Shown here: piece by piece, positions 43,265-56,498 of the stretch
Layout of the letters: each line of letters begins with the position of its first letter
Numbering within the stretch: the first letter of the stretch is position 1
Origin: Allantophomopsis cytisporea
Taxonomy: Eukaryota > Ascomycota > Leotiomycetes > Phacidiales > Phacidiaceae
Direction of reading: 5' to 3'
Assembly (NCBI GenBank): GCA_024752435.1
Contig: CP103029.1
Span: 992,001 to 1,056,000 of the forward strand
Length of the DNA stretch: 64,000 bases
Position numbers and translations under genes: made by a program
The notes under the pieces: generated by a model
What the model saw: the letters and a program-made list of their open reading frames with translations, nothing else
Told to the model about the DNA's origin: nothing
The model's database searches: none

Positions 43265-46200
43265 TCACGACGACTCCCCAACCTTGTTCAAGCCTTTCAA
43301 AGAGCCAAGGCTGAGAGCAAGACCTTGCGAGCGAGATCGAATGCGTACGAAGCCAGTGACAGGACCATCTTCTCCCTCCTTTTCAATGCTGAGGTTGGCA
43401 AGAGCATCCTCACCTACATAACCATGTTAGCGGATGTCAGAGCAGGATATTGAATAGACTTTAGACTTACCAAAAACGCTACGTGCATATAGGTTAGCAC
43501 TCAAGAACTGACAGTCGCCCTTCAACGAAGCCTCTGGAGTAAGGCAGTTCATGTTTGTAGATGCCATCAATTGTGTAAGGAAATCCCTTAGTGTTTTGGC
43601 TTTGGAGTTAATATTGACCTTATTCTCCCACTCAAATTCAGTCCACATCGTGCGAAATTGTGTTTCTGTACAGGTGGCTGGTTGAATGTAATCCATGATG
43701 TCTACATGAACATCATTCAAGATGACAACGTTGTTCTCGGTGGAGCTTGCGCCGTCATATACAACATTCCCAAAGATGACACCAGTATCCGTAGACGAGA
43801 CCTTGATTGTTGTCTGCACATTCTGGAAATCGTGTGGACCAAGGTTTTGAGTTGTGGGTCTTTCCACAACCTTGAGGTCACCCAAAGTTGCAAATTCCAC
43901 AGACAAGTTCTGGAGTGTTTCGGTGGTTTGATTAACCAAAAGTACATCGAGGACGATGTCAAATTGATGAACTTTAACGTAGGCCTCAGCGTAGACTGGA
44001 TCCGAGAACCCAGTAAGCTGAACCACTCGGCTAAGTTTGGAGGAGAGATCTTCTACGGTGGAATCACCACCGGTAGCCTTTTCCAGATCGAGCTCAATCT
44101 CATCCGTTCCGTCGCCAGCGTTCCTTTTGGCAAGTTGTCGGATTGAGAAGACATCATCGACTTGCACAGCTGTCTTTGCCTTCTCTACCGCCTCCTTTGC
44201 AGCACGCTTCTTCTCTTCAACCTGAACCATGGCTCTGAACGCCTTTCGTGTATCGTCAAGGAAAACTGTTTCAAGCTCCTTCTTTTGTGCAAATTCGGCG
44301 AGCGATCTGACACAAGACATGATTCTATCTACAGAATCTTCATCAATTGGTGCCTTTACGAATTGAGATTGACCAACACGAATGATGGAAATCATGATAA
44401 GCATAGCCTCTGCACGCAAAGCATTGGTCCGAGCAAGATCAGATGATATCTCTGAGTGACGCATAACGAGCTTTGTGAGAGTGGATGACAACACAGTGGC
44501 AAGATAATAGTCGCCATCTAAGATGAGCTGTCGAAGAGGTGGTTTCTGTGCAGCTTTGACTGCTTCGAGCTTGGCCGCTGTTGCAGACTGACTCGTTAAA
44601 GCATTCTCAGTAGCGTATGTTCCATCAGCGAGGACTCTACGAGAGCCTGCCGGTGCTGCTGTCTTTGAATGACCGTTGACCTGCTCTGGTTCCTTAGCTG
44701 GCTCCTGACCGTCTGCAACCTCATCCAAAAGTCGTTGTTCTGAAGCTAGAATAGGGATTTCACCTAGACTGGCACGAATGCGCTTCCATGCATCACGTAT
44801 GTCGTTGGCTTCCAAGGAGTACTCGCCAACAATCCAAAGAGCTCCTCGGTAAACCTTTCCAGCACGAACTTCACTGAGGGTTGATACCAAACGCTCGACA
44901 ATAGATGGTCTGAGTTTGGGGAATTTTTCCACAACTTCCTTTACGAAGGAAATGACATCCACAGCCGAGGTGTTGTTGAAGTCAGCGATGAAATCCATCA
45001 AGAGATCGACGACACTAGCTGCAACCTCAGAAAATTTGATGGCACACTGATGTATCGAGTGAATGAGTAGTTGACGGTACTCATTGTTCTTCTCATACTC
45101 TTGGTCGACAGTCTTCGATAACTCCTTCTTTAAGAGAAGGACAACCTCCTCCACGTTCTTACTAGATACCATCTCTAGCGCAATGCCAAGCGCCTTTCTG
45201 CGGACATCAATATCAGGACTGGAAAGAACACGGAGAATCTCCATGGTCAGGTCGTCCAACACGCCTTCATTCTTCTGTCTCAAGTGGTCCACGCGATCTA
45301 ATACAATGAGCTTGACATTATTATCCGCTTCTTTTATGCTAAGTTCAATGAACTTGGAAGCTGCTGCCTTGACAGCAACTGGGTTGCTCGTCAAAGCTGT
45401 CAAAGAAGAGGCTGCTTCATAAACGACAGTTGTTGCACCAGCTTCAAGAAGGTCGAATATCAATCGCAAGTACCGCGCCTTCTACAGGTTAGCATGATAT
45501 TCTTCATTTGATATCTATAACCACTAAGGAGGAAACTGACCTTATTTTGAGAATTCTGTACAGCATCTTTGCGAATAAATTCGAGTTCGACCAGCTGCAA
45601 CAGCTCATCTGCATTTGGGATACCGTCGAAGATACTACTGAGGTACGCCAAGGCCTTGTCGTGGCTGATGCTGACTAGAGCCGCAAATGCATTGCGCTTA
45701 CAGGTGTGATCACTCTCCGCTTCAAGGAATGTTGCAATCAGCTCAGGGGCATCTGGAATGAGGCTCTCGGAGTGTTGGTAGATCGAGGCTATAGCAAAGA
45801 CAGCATTCTTGCGAACATAGGCATGGCGATGCTCAAGGCAGGATCGTGCAGAGGAAAGGAGAGGTTCGATAAGCTCCGCTTCGCGAAGCTTGCACAGGAA
45901 GCGTAGAGTGTTTCCGCGAATGTATTCGTTCGGGTGTTGGAGATCGTTTCGAATGCCGTTGCTGAAGTACCTGTTAGCAATTGAAAATGGAAGAGGAGCA
46001 GCTTGAGCAGATACCAGACTAATATCATCTCCTGCTTGAGCTTGCCACTTGCGTCCAGTTTTGGACAGATCTCGTAGTAGAAATATAAGAGTTTCTTCAG
46101 AGCCTTGTGTTTGGAAGGCATAACAAATCGGATGATATGCATCAGCAATTGAGGCATTGGGTCGCCATTGAGCATGATTGTGAGAATGCGCTTCATTGTT

Positions 46201-46319
46201 TCCACCTTGCTTTCATCGGTTCCCTTTTCCAGCTGCGTTCGCAGCTCAGACATTGAAGGTACATCTGCAGTATTATCTTGGTGTACAAGACTGTACGAGT
46301 GTTCGAGAAAAAGCGCCAT
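43265..46319 (-). CDS. SEC26: coatomer subunit beta (beta-COP)
   Basis: Four exons on the minus strand: 46319-46015, 45961-45541, 45481-43471 and 43413-43265. The joins are in phase and give 961 residues, the normal beta-COP length. It begins MALFLEHSYSLVHQDNTADV. Residues 1 to about 530 are the adaptin-like HEAT-repeat trunk (ILTIMLNGDPMPQLLMHIIR, CNGIRNDLQHPNEYIRGNTL). A linker (about 480-530, Glu/Lys/Ala-rich) leads to the C-terminal appendage domain (VYAEAYVKVHQFDIVLDVLL, FRTMWTEFEWENKVNI). Beta-COP is a core subunit of the COPI coat for retrograde Golgi-to-ER vesicles. The last exon adds GEDALANLSIEKEGEDGPVT and a conserved SLGSLKGLNKV-type end. It is divergent from Mago nashi. Confidence 0.96.
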
Positions 46320-46897
46320 ATTGTGCAGCTATGGAGTGATGGACGACGGTTGGTCTGGGGAAGGGGAATCGAAAGAGTGTCCTCAGGAATTCGATTGATC
46401 GGGCAAGCCCACCGTCCAGTACAATTTAGGACTTCAGTCGTGTAGGAATCTAAGAGCTGTATGTAGTATGGAAGATTCTCAGAAGCTGACTATATGTATT
46501 GCAGACTTCGACAACAATGTAGTAAGGAAGGTGTGCTTTCGGCCACGGTGCTTCATCCTGGGGAGTGTGAGTGTTCCTTATGGATAACTAGGTGCTGAGG
46601 GTGTGGTGCCTTGGCGCCTTAACGACCAAGGTAATAGCCAGATTCACCTCAACCTTGCCTGCACGGCGTGTGCGACAAGGCAAGGATACCCCTCCATCAT
46701 TGCCCAGTTACAATACGTATGGCAAGTTCCGCTTAGCGCGTTTATGTCTTGAAGCTTCCCTCATTATTGCTTTCGAAATACTGCTCCTGCGATTAAGGTG
46801 AATTTGATTGTTTTGATGACTCTGTTTTCTACCCTTTTCTACCCTACCAACACGACGATAGCCAGCGAATTCTCTCTTTAGTGGGACGATCAAAACC
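46320..46897. promoter_or_regulatory. divergent promoter region of SEC26 and Mago
   Basis: 578 bases between divergent start codons must carry both promoters and leaders. No clear TATA box or binding site was recognised. Confidence 0.4.
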
Positions 46898-47666
46898 ATG
46901 GCGACTGCAAATGAACCATTCTACATCAGATATTAGTACGCTTATTTTACAACTCGCTCTTCAAGTTCTACTACTGATCTTCTGTCTCTCACAGCTCTGG
47001 ACACCAAGGTCGTCATGGGCACGAGTTTCTAGGTACTTGGCGCCTCTTCTACTTCAAACACTTGCGATTCCTGACGTCTATTTAGAATTCGACTTTCGTG
47101 TTCTTGGAGATGGGCGCAGCGCGTCTGCGAGATATGCCAACAACTCCAACTATCGCAATGATTCCCTGATTCGCAAAGAGAGTATGTGAACGCGATCCAA
47201 GAAAATCAGTCGGATACTAGCTTATACCAGGATAGTGTGCGTTAGTGATCAGTTGATCAGCGAGATCAAACGCATAATCAAGACCAGCGAAATCATGAAG
47301 TAAGTCATTAAGTCTTATCAGCTTCCAGGTATATCTGACCTTTTTGCTTTAGGGAGGATGATGCAAAATGGCCACAAAAGAACAAAGATGGTCGTCAGGA
47401 GCTGGAGATTCGACTCGGAAATGAACATATTTCTTTTGAGGTATGCTCACACTGATAGACAGCTTGAGATTATTTCTTTCATTCTTTCATCCTCTTATTC
47501 ATACACAAGCGCTGATGAATTGCAGACTGCTAAAATTGGCTCTCTTGTGGATGTAACGGAGTCTGCAGACCCTGAGGGACTTCGTGTGTTCTACTATCTC
47601 GTCCAAGATCTGAAGGCGTTGGTGTTTTCATTGATATCATTGCACTTCAAGATCAAGCCGATCTGA
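46898..47666 (+). CDS. Mago nashi, exon-junction complex core
   Basis: Six exons: 46898-46935, 46995-47032, 47086-47181, 47236-47299, 47353-47440 and 47526-47666, giving 154 residues, the usual size. All five introns are short (53-85 bases) and GT-AG. The joined protein has the nearly invariant family sequence: FYIRYYSGHQGRHGHEFLEF, RYANNSNYRNDSLIRKE, DDAKWPQKNKDGRQELEI, and ends DPEGLRVFYYLVQDLKALVF with SLHFKIKPI. Mago binds Y14 and clamps eIF4A3 on spliced mRNA. Budding yeast lacks it, so presence fits a filamentous fungus. Intron density is high for so small a gene. Confidence 0.96.
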
Positions 47667-48476
47667 TATGTTTTTCTTACTAAGAGGGCTTGTGGCACCG
47701 TGAATGATACGGCACGTTGTGAAAGCATGGGATACGGCGTTGGAGTCTTACAAAAGCTAGGCGTTCGATACTAAATCACTAGACTATAACAGAAGGCAGA
47801 GGATGGTTGCTCAGAGACTTAAAAAGAGTATTGAGTTACCGTTTTAATTGCCAAGGGAGATGTGGGTTTCTGCAGGAAAGACTTTGGGCCATAAAATCAA
47901 TCAATCGTTGTGGTCAAATTGTGTTGCACATGAATAAATGTACATCAGATATATGTACGTAGTTATCCTCGTGACTTTTGTTACACCTTTGTATCGAATA
48001 CCTATACTATTTTGAGTAAAGACATATCACAACTATTGTAATGTGAAGAATGTTAGATTCTATACTTGTAAACCCATAAAGTATAGGAATCAACATCCGA
48101 GACTCAGAAAGTCCCCTGCGCAGCATATGAATAGAGTATGCGGCTTTTTGACATCATATACTCCGTAGTCGGTTGCGGAGACACGGAGCACAGCACATCA
48201 TTTTGTTGCGCACCTAAGGCAGGCGGTGTTCTCTTGTGGAGGCAATCCAAGTTGAGATGCGCCCATTCCACCAGTGCCAACCAGTGACCACCAAAATACC
48301 ACACACACCACTGACCTCATAAGCCATATCTCGTTACGGGAATCATGTCAAGCGCATCTCTACTATTACCGTCGACCTGAAGAACGATATTTATCATCTG
48401 TCTTGTCCATAGACTGTGGGTCCACTCTTCCACGTGTACGCTTCAATCGAGCCTGTGGTCTATCGACGGCGCATCA
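47667..48476. other. spacer upstream of GID4
   Basis: Mago 3' flank and GID4 leader. No gene recognised. Confidence 0.4.
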
Positions 48477-49622
48477 ATGCCCACGCCTCGCGAACCGATT
48501 GATGACCCCAGGTCATTGCACACGACATGCCCCCCAGACGATGATAGACCTGCTTCATGGCGACGGTCACAAACCCGAACAGAGATAGATGCATGCGATG
48601 AACGAGCGACTCTCGACCCGATGATTGATCGGATCTACCCTCCAGAATCTGTTGATTCGCGACCGACATCTTCGTCTAGTCGGCCCGCATTCGAACCTCA
48701 ACGCATTGCGCAAATCTCTCGGGATGACGAAGGATCAGTGCAAGACGTGCTATCACCAATGAGTACAGAAAGCGATAAGCAAGAAGACTGCGAAAGACAA
48801 CCACCCTCTAATGGTAAACTCAACTCTGCATCAAGCAGTGACTTCTCCAATATCCGCGTAGGTCCATGTCCATAACCAGTGATCAGAAACCCATCGTCGA
48901 TTACTGACAGTCGAGGTTGTAGCTTCTACCCTCATCCTGTTCATCATTCTTGAGATCTGGTAGTCGGTTTTGTGGTACACAGACTTCCGAACGCCAGGTC
49001 TATGATGTACAAGTAGAAATTAAACATGTTGATATGAGAGAGTCCTATCTCTGTGGATATCTACGTATACAAGGTAAGGATGACCATGATCTCTTCCAGC
49101 TCATGATCTGATAGTTGAAACCAATGCTAACGAATATCCAAGGACTGACGGAAGATCATCCTACCCTAACTACCTTCTTCGAGGGCGAAATTATTGGATC
49201 AAAATATTCTTTTCTAACCCAGCACGAAGACTGGGGATCTACTGATAAGGTCGATCTTATGCACTGGGCCAAATTTCAAGCTTTCCGCCCATATCAGAAA
49301 CAAGCCAGGAAAGGAAGCCTTCATATTCCAAATTTGTCTCAGCGGGACAACATATTTATGAGGTGGAAAGAACACTTCCTCGTACCAGACCACAGAGTAA
49401 AGACTATCAGTGGGGCTAGTTTCGAAGGATTCTACTATATCTGCTTCAATCAGTCTGCTGGATCTGTCAGCGGCATTTATTTTCATAAGAAGAGTGAGAA
49501 GTAAGACTATTCAAGAATCCGCGTCACATGCTAAGTACGCTAACGCTTCAAGCAGATTCCAACAACTAGAATTGAAGCATGTTGAAGATAGAGGATGCTT
49601 CGGTGCTATGGAATTTCGATGA
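48477..49622 (+). CDS. GID4: GID complex substrate receptor Gid4 (Vid24)
   Basis: Four exons: 48477-48857, 48923-49073, 49143-49500 and 49556-49622, giving 318 residues. The N-terminal about 130 residues are charged and Ser/Pro-rich, probably disordered. The Vid24 beta-barrel follows: GSRFCGTQTSERQVYDVQVE, HVDMRESYLCGYLRIQGLTE, TTFFEGEIIGSKYSFLT, DLMHWAKFQAFRP, then FEGFYYICFNQSAGSVSGIY and GCFGAMEFR. Gid4 recognises proteins with N-terminal Pro-type degrons and delivers gluconeogenic enzymes to the GID ubiquitin ligase when glucose returns. The first intron acceptor was chosen because the two earlier AGs lead to a stop. Confidence 0.93.
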
Positions 49623-50365
49623 TGGGTAAGTACTGTGCGCAATAGGCACAGTAATGATAAGATTATGGATTGGAATAAATTCAGGAGTTGAGGATGCTGC
49701 ATGGTTGATATTAGGAGGCGTATGTGATTCCGCATGGCGATTTCTGGCTGATCGGGGAGAACGAAGATATTTTTACATGTTAACAAGTGAGGTAGTAATG
49801 ATTTCTAAGTCAAGCTTGAGCAATATAGGCTTGAGTAGCAAATTCCGGAAGCGTATGCAGGAACACCAATTCCGATGCTTCATCTCTCAAAGGATTTGTC
49901 GAGCGAATTTCCTGCGTTATTTGTAGTTAAGACCTAGCTAGTGGTGTTTGTGTATATAAACATACAAAGTGAACAGTAATCGCATTTCAGTGTCTTGATT
50001 TGGATACGCATATTCAGACACTATATTGAAGTACAGGCACTAGGTTATATCTACACTTGTCTGTTTCCTTATCCAGAGTATATATGCCAACCTCCTGACG
50101 TCGTGATGCAAGCGCCGAAGTAAGGTACTCAATTGTATGGTAGAGGAAAAACATTGATGCGATTGTGGGGCGATAAAGACTGAGGGATGCCGATAGCAGC
50201 TATGGTACATGTACGAAATAAATCCTCAGAATTTAATTCCCCGAACGCAGTAAGATGTTCGGATGCAAATACGAACCTCAACCACGCAAAAAAGCAACGA
50301 CCGCATATTACGCCTGCCACACTTCCAAATAATTGTCCAGTTGAATTGACTAGAATTTTGTGTTA
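49623..50365. other. spacer between GID4 and TRM8
   Basis: No gene recognised in about 740 bases of flanking and leader sequence. Confidence 0.4.
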
Positions 50366-51329
50366 ATGATGGTTCATCCTCCAAACAAGCGACAAAAGCG
50401 CGAGGACTATCGCACTGCTCAACGTGAAGATGGTACCACAGAACTACCAAAGAAAAAATTCTATCGCCAGAGAGCGCATGCCAACCCTTTCTCTGACCAT
50501 CAACTGGAATAGTGAGTAAATTTCGCGTATGGCCACCTAGATTTCTTGTGTACTAACGTACTGTCAGTCCAGAGAAGCCTTCTTTGATGAATTGGGCATC
50601 ATATTATCCCGCGTATGCAGTTGAAGGCAGTACCAATAGCAGCATAGCGCAAGGACACGCCGCTGAAGAGCACTTGGAAAAGAACACAATCTCAAAGGAT
50701 GTAGAAGTTGCCGATATTGGGTGTGGATTTGGCGGTTTGCTGGTTGCCCTTGGGCCACAATTGCCAAACACATTGATTCTAGGTGAGGGATATGTATATA
50801 TGTAGGAATTGCGTAAACTAACGCCATAACAGGTATGGAAATTCGTACACAGGTTACTGAATACGTTCAAGAACGCATCAAGGCACTACGCAGCCAGAAT
50901 CCTGACACTGGCATGTACCAGAACATAGCATGCTTGCGAGCAAACACAATGAAATTCCTGCCCAATTTCTTTAGAAAACATCAACTTTCAAAAATCTTTC
51001 TCTGCTTTCCAGATCCGCACTTCAAAGCTCGTAAGCACAAGGCACGCATTGTTTCAACAACGCTCAACTCCGAGTATGCCTATGTTATGAAGCCAGGTGG
51101 AATAGTGTACACAATAACGGACGTGGAGGATCTGCACACCTGGATGGTACAACATCTAGATGCTCACCCAATTTTTGAGAGGGTGTCAGAAGAAGAGCAG
51201 GAAGCAGACGAGTGCGTAAAAGTGATGAGGGTGGAAACTGAAGAGGGTAAGAAAGTCGAGCGGAATCAGGGCAAGAAATTTGTGGCACTATTTCGCAGAC
51301 TGGAGGATCCAGCATGGCCAGAAACCTAA
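50366..51329 (+). CDS. TRM8: tRNA (guanine-N7-)-methyltransferase catalytic subunit
   Basis: Three exons: 50366-50511, 50568-50782 and 50833-51329, giving 285 residues. Two adjacent ATGs (50366, 50369) are possible starts. The N terminus is basic (PPNKRQKREDYRTAQRE), then FYRQRAHANPFSDHQLEYPE and PSLMNWASYYPAY. The SAM-binding motif ADIGCGFGGLLVALG is at about residues 97-111, followed by GMEIRTQVTEYVQERI and the family signature KIFLCFPDPHFKARKHKARI. With a WD-repeat partner (Trm82 in yeast) this enzyme makes m7G46 in tRNA. It is encoded alone here; the partner is not in the window. Confidence 0.95.
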
Positions 51330-52061
51330 TGACCTATACAGTACAAGTTGGTAGTTCAATGGATCTCTGAATAGCAATGCAGTCAGTTTTGAGTTTGCGG
51401 TCCAACACAAAAAGCCTACACTATACACACGCTCTCCAAACCTCCAAATGTGATATTGCATCTGTAAGACATAATAGTAAGCACTCAAAAGCTGCCTACC
51501 TCAACACCAGCCACCAAACATTCACAAAAAGCAAAGAGACAGTGATGTTGTACGAAGAACGTGAGCAGATGTGCCTAGTATCCTTCAAATCAGTCCTATT
51601 GTGCACAGGGATGGTGTACAATACAATTGCAGTAACTTTTGTTACAACACAAATACCTAGGTATACATCGGATCTATCTATTATGGAAGCACATAATCTT
51701 CCTGACATACGGTGTTAGATTGTGTACAATATAGTAATATTACTCATAGTCCATACATCATCAGCGACGCAATAATAACGACGTAGCTCCATGCTACATG
51801 CAGATCGTGCATCAACCAGCGGTAGTAAGCAGGGGTTTGGTACCGCAGAATCTCACCGTAGCCAGGCGGCACAGGCTTTCCCCGTGTCACCTAACGCAGT
51901 AACGTCGTGACAGCTTGCCGTCTAAAAGTGAACCCTGTCAACACTACTTCATATTACGTTCAGACGTCGACCGCTCTGTTACCATGACCTGAACCATGAA
52001 GCAACATCATCTAAGCCACGACATTCGGCGATGACGACCGGGTTGCGATTGTCTCCTTATA
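51330..52061. other. spacer upstream of the sorting nexin
   Basis: No gene recognised. A TACCTAGGTA palindrome lies at about 51653-51662. Confidence 0.4.
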
Positions 52062-55000
52062 ATGGCCCTTGATCGCAGGGGCGTGATTTTGGCTGCGATC
52101 ACCAGCTTCATTGCATGGGGCTATGCTGTCAATTGGCTCCCATCACTACGTTGGATAGGATATGCCTTTATCGCTGGTCTCATAGTACCCATTGCCTCGT
52201 TGGTGGCTCTACTAGCATGTACCTCCAGAGGGAACTTTTTTCCGCAAAGGAACGCACTCCATCGATCTAAAGTTGTGGTTTTCCATGGGAGAAGTGTCTG
52301 GGCGCAAGAACTCGAGGCGTTGCGGAAACGACAGTTATATAAAAGGCAACCATTATATGGCGAATCTTTCTACATCTCTGATGCGCTCGATGAGCTTCTT
52401 GAGCTTATTGGCAGAGATTTTGTCAAGTCTTGGTACGCCAATATCAGTAGCAACCCAGTATTCACAAATGAGGTCGATAAAACGATCAGACTGGCAATCG
52501 TCAGCCTGCGAGATAGGCTCCTAAGCGTTGACCTTGTGGAGGTTGTTATCACCCGTCTTATACCAATAATGACAACGCACTTCAGGAACTTCGACAAAGC
52601 AGAAAAAGCAGTGAGAGGCCGTCATCTGAACCGGAATGTTACCGAATCTGAGGAGTTGGATCTTGCTATAGCTGGGAAATACAATGAGGGAAAGTTGCAT
52701 CCAGCAGCGTCGCTTTCATATTCAGATACGCGTCTTGTACAACAGAGCTATCTACGGGAACTGGTCCATAACCTCCTCCCCAAGCTTTTACCATCGAGCA
52801 TAGTTACTAGCCGCGCAGTTTCGGTACTCATTAAGGAGCTGGCCGCCGGTGCTGTCTTGGCACCTATCATGCAAATGCTCGCCGATCCTGACACTTGGGA
52901 TCAGATTATGGAAGATTATGTACGTGTCTTCTGAAGTCTGCTCACTTTAGCAACCTTGCTGACAGGAAAGCAGGGTCGAACAATGTTACAGGACCGCTCT
53001 ACAGTGCGAAAGCTACGGGCTGCCCTTGACGAACACGCGTCTCCAGCTCCGCATGCAAAGCGTAACGTGTCTTTCCCAAGGTTATCACCCCAAGATTCGG
53101 AGCGAAAATTTGAGAAATTTATTAGAGCAATTCGAAAAGTCAATAACCTTTCTGATGCGCGTCGATTCCGTAGCGAGGTGTCTAGTCAATTCAAACGGGA
53201 CGTTCGCGATCAAGCCCATGATCCTGTCTATATTCGTCGCTTGGAAATCGGCGAGAAGATTCTGGATCAAAAAGTCAGTCAGCTTGCATCCGGTCGGGAT
53301 CGTGGGGGGCTAGCTAAACCAAATGTACCCCGTCCCAAACCTTCTATGTCGAAGCTTGAAAACGTGTCCTTAGTCGATTTATTACACGATTCTTCTGGAC
53401 TGTCATACTTCATGGAATACATGGACAGGCAGCGACTTATGCCTATGGTCCAATTTTGGATTGTGGTTGATGGATTTCGAAATCCTCTGGAGGACGATCT
53501 CGCTGAGGGGGAAGATGTGCCTATGCCTGCTCCTCAGTGGACTGAGTCTGATCGAGCGGATTTAGCTCAGATCAATGAAGCATATATGTCTCGGCCCGAA
53601 CTTCGCATTGCTGAACGACAACGTCAGGAGGTTAGGGATTTCTTAAGAGCTGGGAAGAATGCCACTCCGGAGCAGTATTCTGCCGCAAGACGAGCCATAT
53701 TGAATGCACAAACTTCAGCTCTAGAGGAAATGAAGGAGCACCATTTTCCGAACTTCAAGAAATCTGATCTTTTTTATAAATATTTGACATCAGAGGAAGC
53801 TTCCAAAAAGGCTATTGCAACATCAACTTCCCATACACAAGCTACTATACTGCCACCGAAGCCCTCTGTTCCACAACGCGCCAGCACAAGCCAAGTAGTG
53901 CCTACGAAATCCTCCACCATGGCAAGAGTACCGTCAAGGTTTATTTCTCGCAAGACTGATCTCCGTCGTGCTGCGGTATCATCCACAGACCTGTCAGTCT
54001 CTAGCACCCATGGTACTGAAGAGACGTCGACATCGAGACAGTCACTTGATGAACTCCCCCCGTCACCATTGTTTGATGACGATGACATTGCAGGTGAAGA
54101 TCTAAGTGCGTCTGTGAATAGCCTAGATTATGTCCAGGACGAGCTGTACAGTAATAACACCCCAGATACTCATATAGTCCAAGCTATGGAGGCTGCTCTC
54201 AACGACATCATGGAGGACACGCCTAATGTTGACGAGCTTCGGTCTTCGATCTTCGAAACACACGAATCTCCAGAGCCAAGTCTCATATCCCCGCAAGATA
54301 ACGACTCTTTGAGAAGCTCAATTGATACTCATCGCAACGACACTTTGTTCAAGGACGGCGAGAAGCCAAATCTTGCTTCTTTGGGACTTGTCAACACGTC
54401 TTCACGTATTGGTGTTTTCACTGACGATGACTTATTTCCCGATGAAGCCAGGTTCATGTCAGATGAGCATGATGATCCAGATGATGAAGGAGACAAAGAT
54501 ACAGATGAAGATGTCCATGAAGCTGCACCTGGAGACTTGGGCTTGGCTGAGGCCATTGCAGCACTTACCACAGATGTGGATCGTCTTACAACGCAGAACG
54601 CGGTTATCGATTCGTTGATCAGGAAAGCAGAGTTGACTAACAATACAGCCGAGTTGAGAATTCTTCGAAAATCAAAATCAAGTCTGCAAAGAGAAATTCG
54701 CCGAAAGGAGATGCAGAGACAGCAGTATACTATTCAAGAAAGTGACAACAGCCTTTATGGTCGTTCAACCATCAAAATCAAATCGGTTGTAGTGGGGAAA
54801 GAAGAGGACGGCCGGGAGTACGCAATATATGTTGTGGAAGTGCAACGCAAAGCAGGTGAGCAGATGCCAGCAGCCACATGGTCAATCACTCGAAGATACA
54901 GCGAGTTCCTTGAATTGCACCAAAGGCTTAGGTTTAAATATGCATCTGTTCGACATTTAGACTTTCCCCGCCGTCGAGTAGTAATGAAATTGCAGAGTGA

Positions 55001-55888
55001 TTTTCTGCACAAACGTCGAATAGCGCTAGAGAAGTATTTACGTGAGTTACTTCTCTTGCCTGATGTCTGCCGCAGCCGAGATTTGCGTGCATTTCTATCA
55101 CAAAGCGCCATCGCGCCAGGAGGCGAGTCTAATGGACAAGAGGATAAGAAAGACATGATGACTAGACTCTATAACTCTGTGACGGATGGAATGGAAGACA
55201 TACTTGGCAATATCCCAGTTCTTGATCAGCTTTCGGTCGCTGGCCAAAACCTCTTATCAGCTGCCACAAACCAGTTAAGCACAATGCCTAACGCAATCAG
55301 CGAAGATCCATTGACAGCAGCAGAAGCAGAAGCAGAACTCAACGCTTTTGAGAACCGGGAATTGGAACCGTTCGTGAAGCCTATCTGCGATATATTTTTA
55401 GAAATATTTGAATTGAACAGGGGCAACAACTGGCTTAGAGGACGTGCCGTGGTGGTGGTGTTACACCAGCTGCTTGGAGGTACGATTGAGCGCAAGGTAC
55501 GAGATAATGTCAATAGCCTTATACACGACGATGCAATTGTTCGCTACATTAGCCTGGTGAGGGACTCTCTGTGGCCGAATGGGAAACTGAAACAAGATTC
55601 AAAAACAAGGACAGCCAGTGATCAGGCGAAGAGTAGAAAGGAGGCGAGTCTCATGCTGGCGACCCTGATACCAGATCTTGCGGGAAGTGTTGTGGGAAGG
55701 GCTAATGCCAAGGCCGCAAGTCGCAGGATCTTTGCCACGTTCAACAATCCACGGCTCAAGTACGTAAAATATTTTCTCTCGGATATTTTGTATGCCCAAG
55801 AGCTCGACTGACAACCACCAGTGTTCATTTGACCTTTACCATGCTGGACGAGCTCATTGATATATTATTTGGAGACATACGGAAGTAG
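52062..55888 (+). CDS. MDM1: Mdm1-type sorting nexin (PXA-RGS-PX-nexin C)
   Basis: Three exons: 52062-52919, 52974-55759 and 55822-55888, giving 1,236 residues. Two N-terminal hydrophobic segments (VILAAITSFIAWGYAVNWLP and YAFIAGLIVPIASLVALLAC) anchor it in membrane. A PXA domain follows (about 95-290), then an RGS-like domain from about 415 (LVDLLHDSSGLSYFMEYMDR, MVQFWIVVDGF), a long acidic disordered linker, and a PX domain from about 886 (IKIKSVVVGKEEDG, WSITRRYSEFLELHQRLR). A nexin C domain occupies about 1095-1230 (LEPFVKPICDIFLEIFELNR, VVVVLHQLLGGTIERKV). The last exon adds HLTFTMLDELIDILFGDIR. Yeast Mdm1 tethers ER to vacuole and spots lipid-droplet growth; animal SNX13/14/25 share the layout. 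Confidence 0.94.
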
Positions 55889-56498
55889 GAGACGGGGGTG
55901 ACCGATGCAAGAGCACATCTAAGTGATGTTTTGAAGAAGATGCGATGTTGAGAAGCTCGCAGATATTTGAATCAACGATAGGCAGGATTGCAGGAAGTGT
56001 ATTGTCATGGTTTAAGAGTCTTAGAACACCTGGTCTAGTAAATGACGACGCCAATAATCCCACCTTTTCTCATTTGCCTTCTTTGTTCGTGATGAAGTGA
56101 AGGTCTATGCGTACATCATCGGCATCATCGGCACTTATGAAATATCATGATAATTCAGAAAAGAGGTGGCAGTCACTCCGTCAAATGGTTACGAGAAGTG
56201 CTCTTCAAAGTTGCTGTTGCAGTCCCTCTACTACTTAGATATATCTTGGTACCATGTCACTGTCAGATAGGGTAAGGCTATACTTAATACCTTACGTGGT
56301 ACCCTTACTTGACCTTACCTTATTATCCCACAGCTCAGCCTTGCATTCGATGCCCGTCATCTAGCGGCAAGGCTGAGCTGTCATCCGCACCATTCACCCT
56401 TGTCACATATCCAAGATACCTACCAAGATAAACACTCGAAGCGACATCTTGCGCCTCATACATGTGCATTTAATACACTGTTATTTGAGACAATTCCT
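55889..56498. other. spacer upstream of VPS25
   Basis: About 600 bases with no gene. GGTACCCTTACTTGACC-type motifs lie near 56300. Confidence 0.4.

Noticed and set aside
48104..48304. Short minus-strand open frame upstream of GID4
   Set aside because: Starts within the leader region, no conserved motif.
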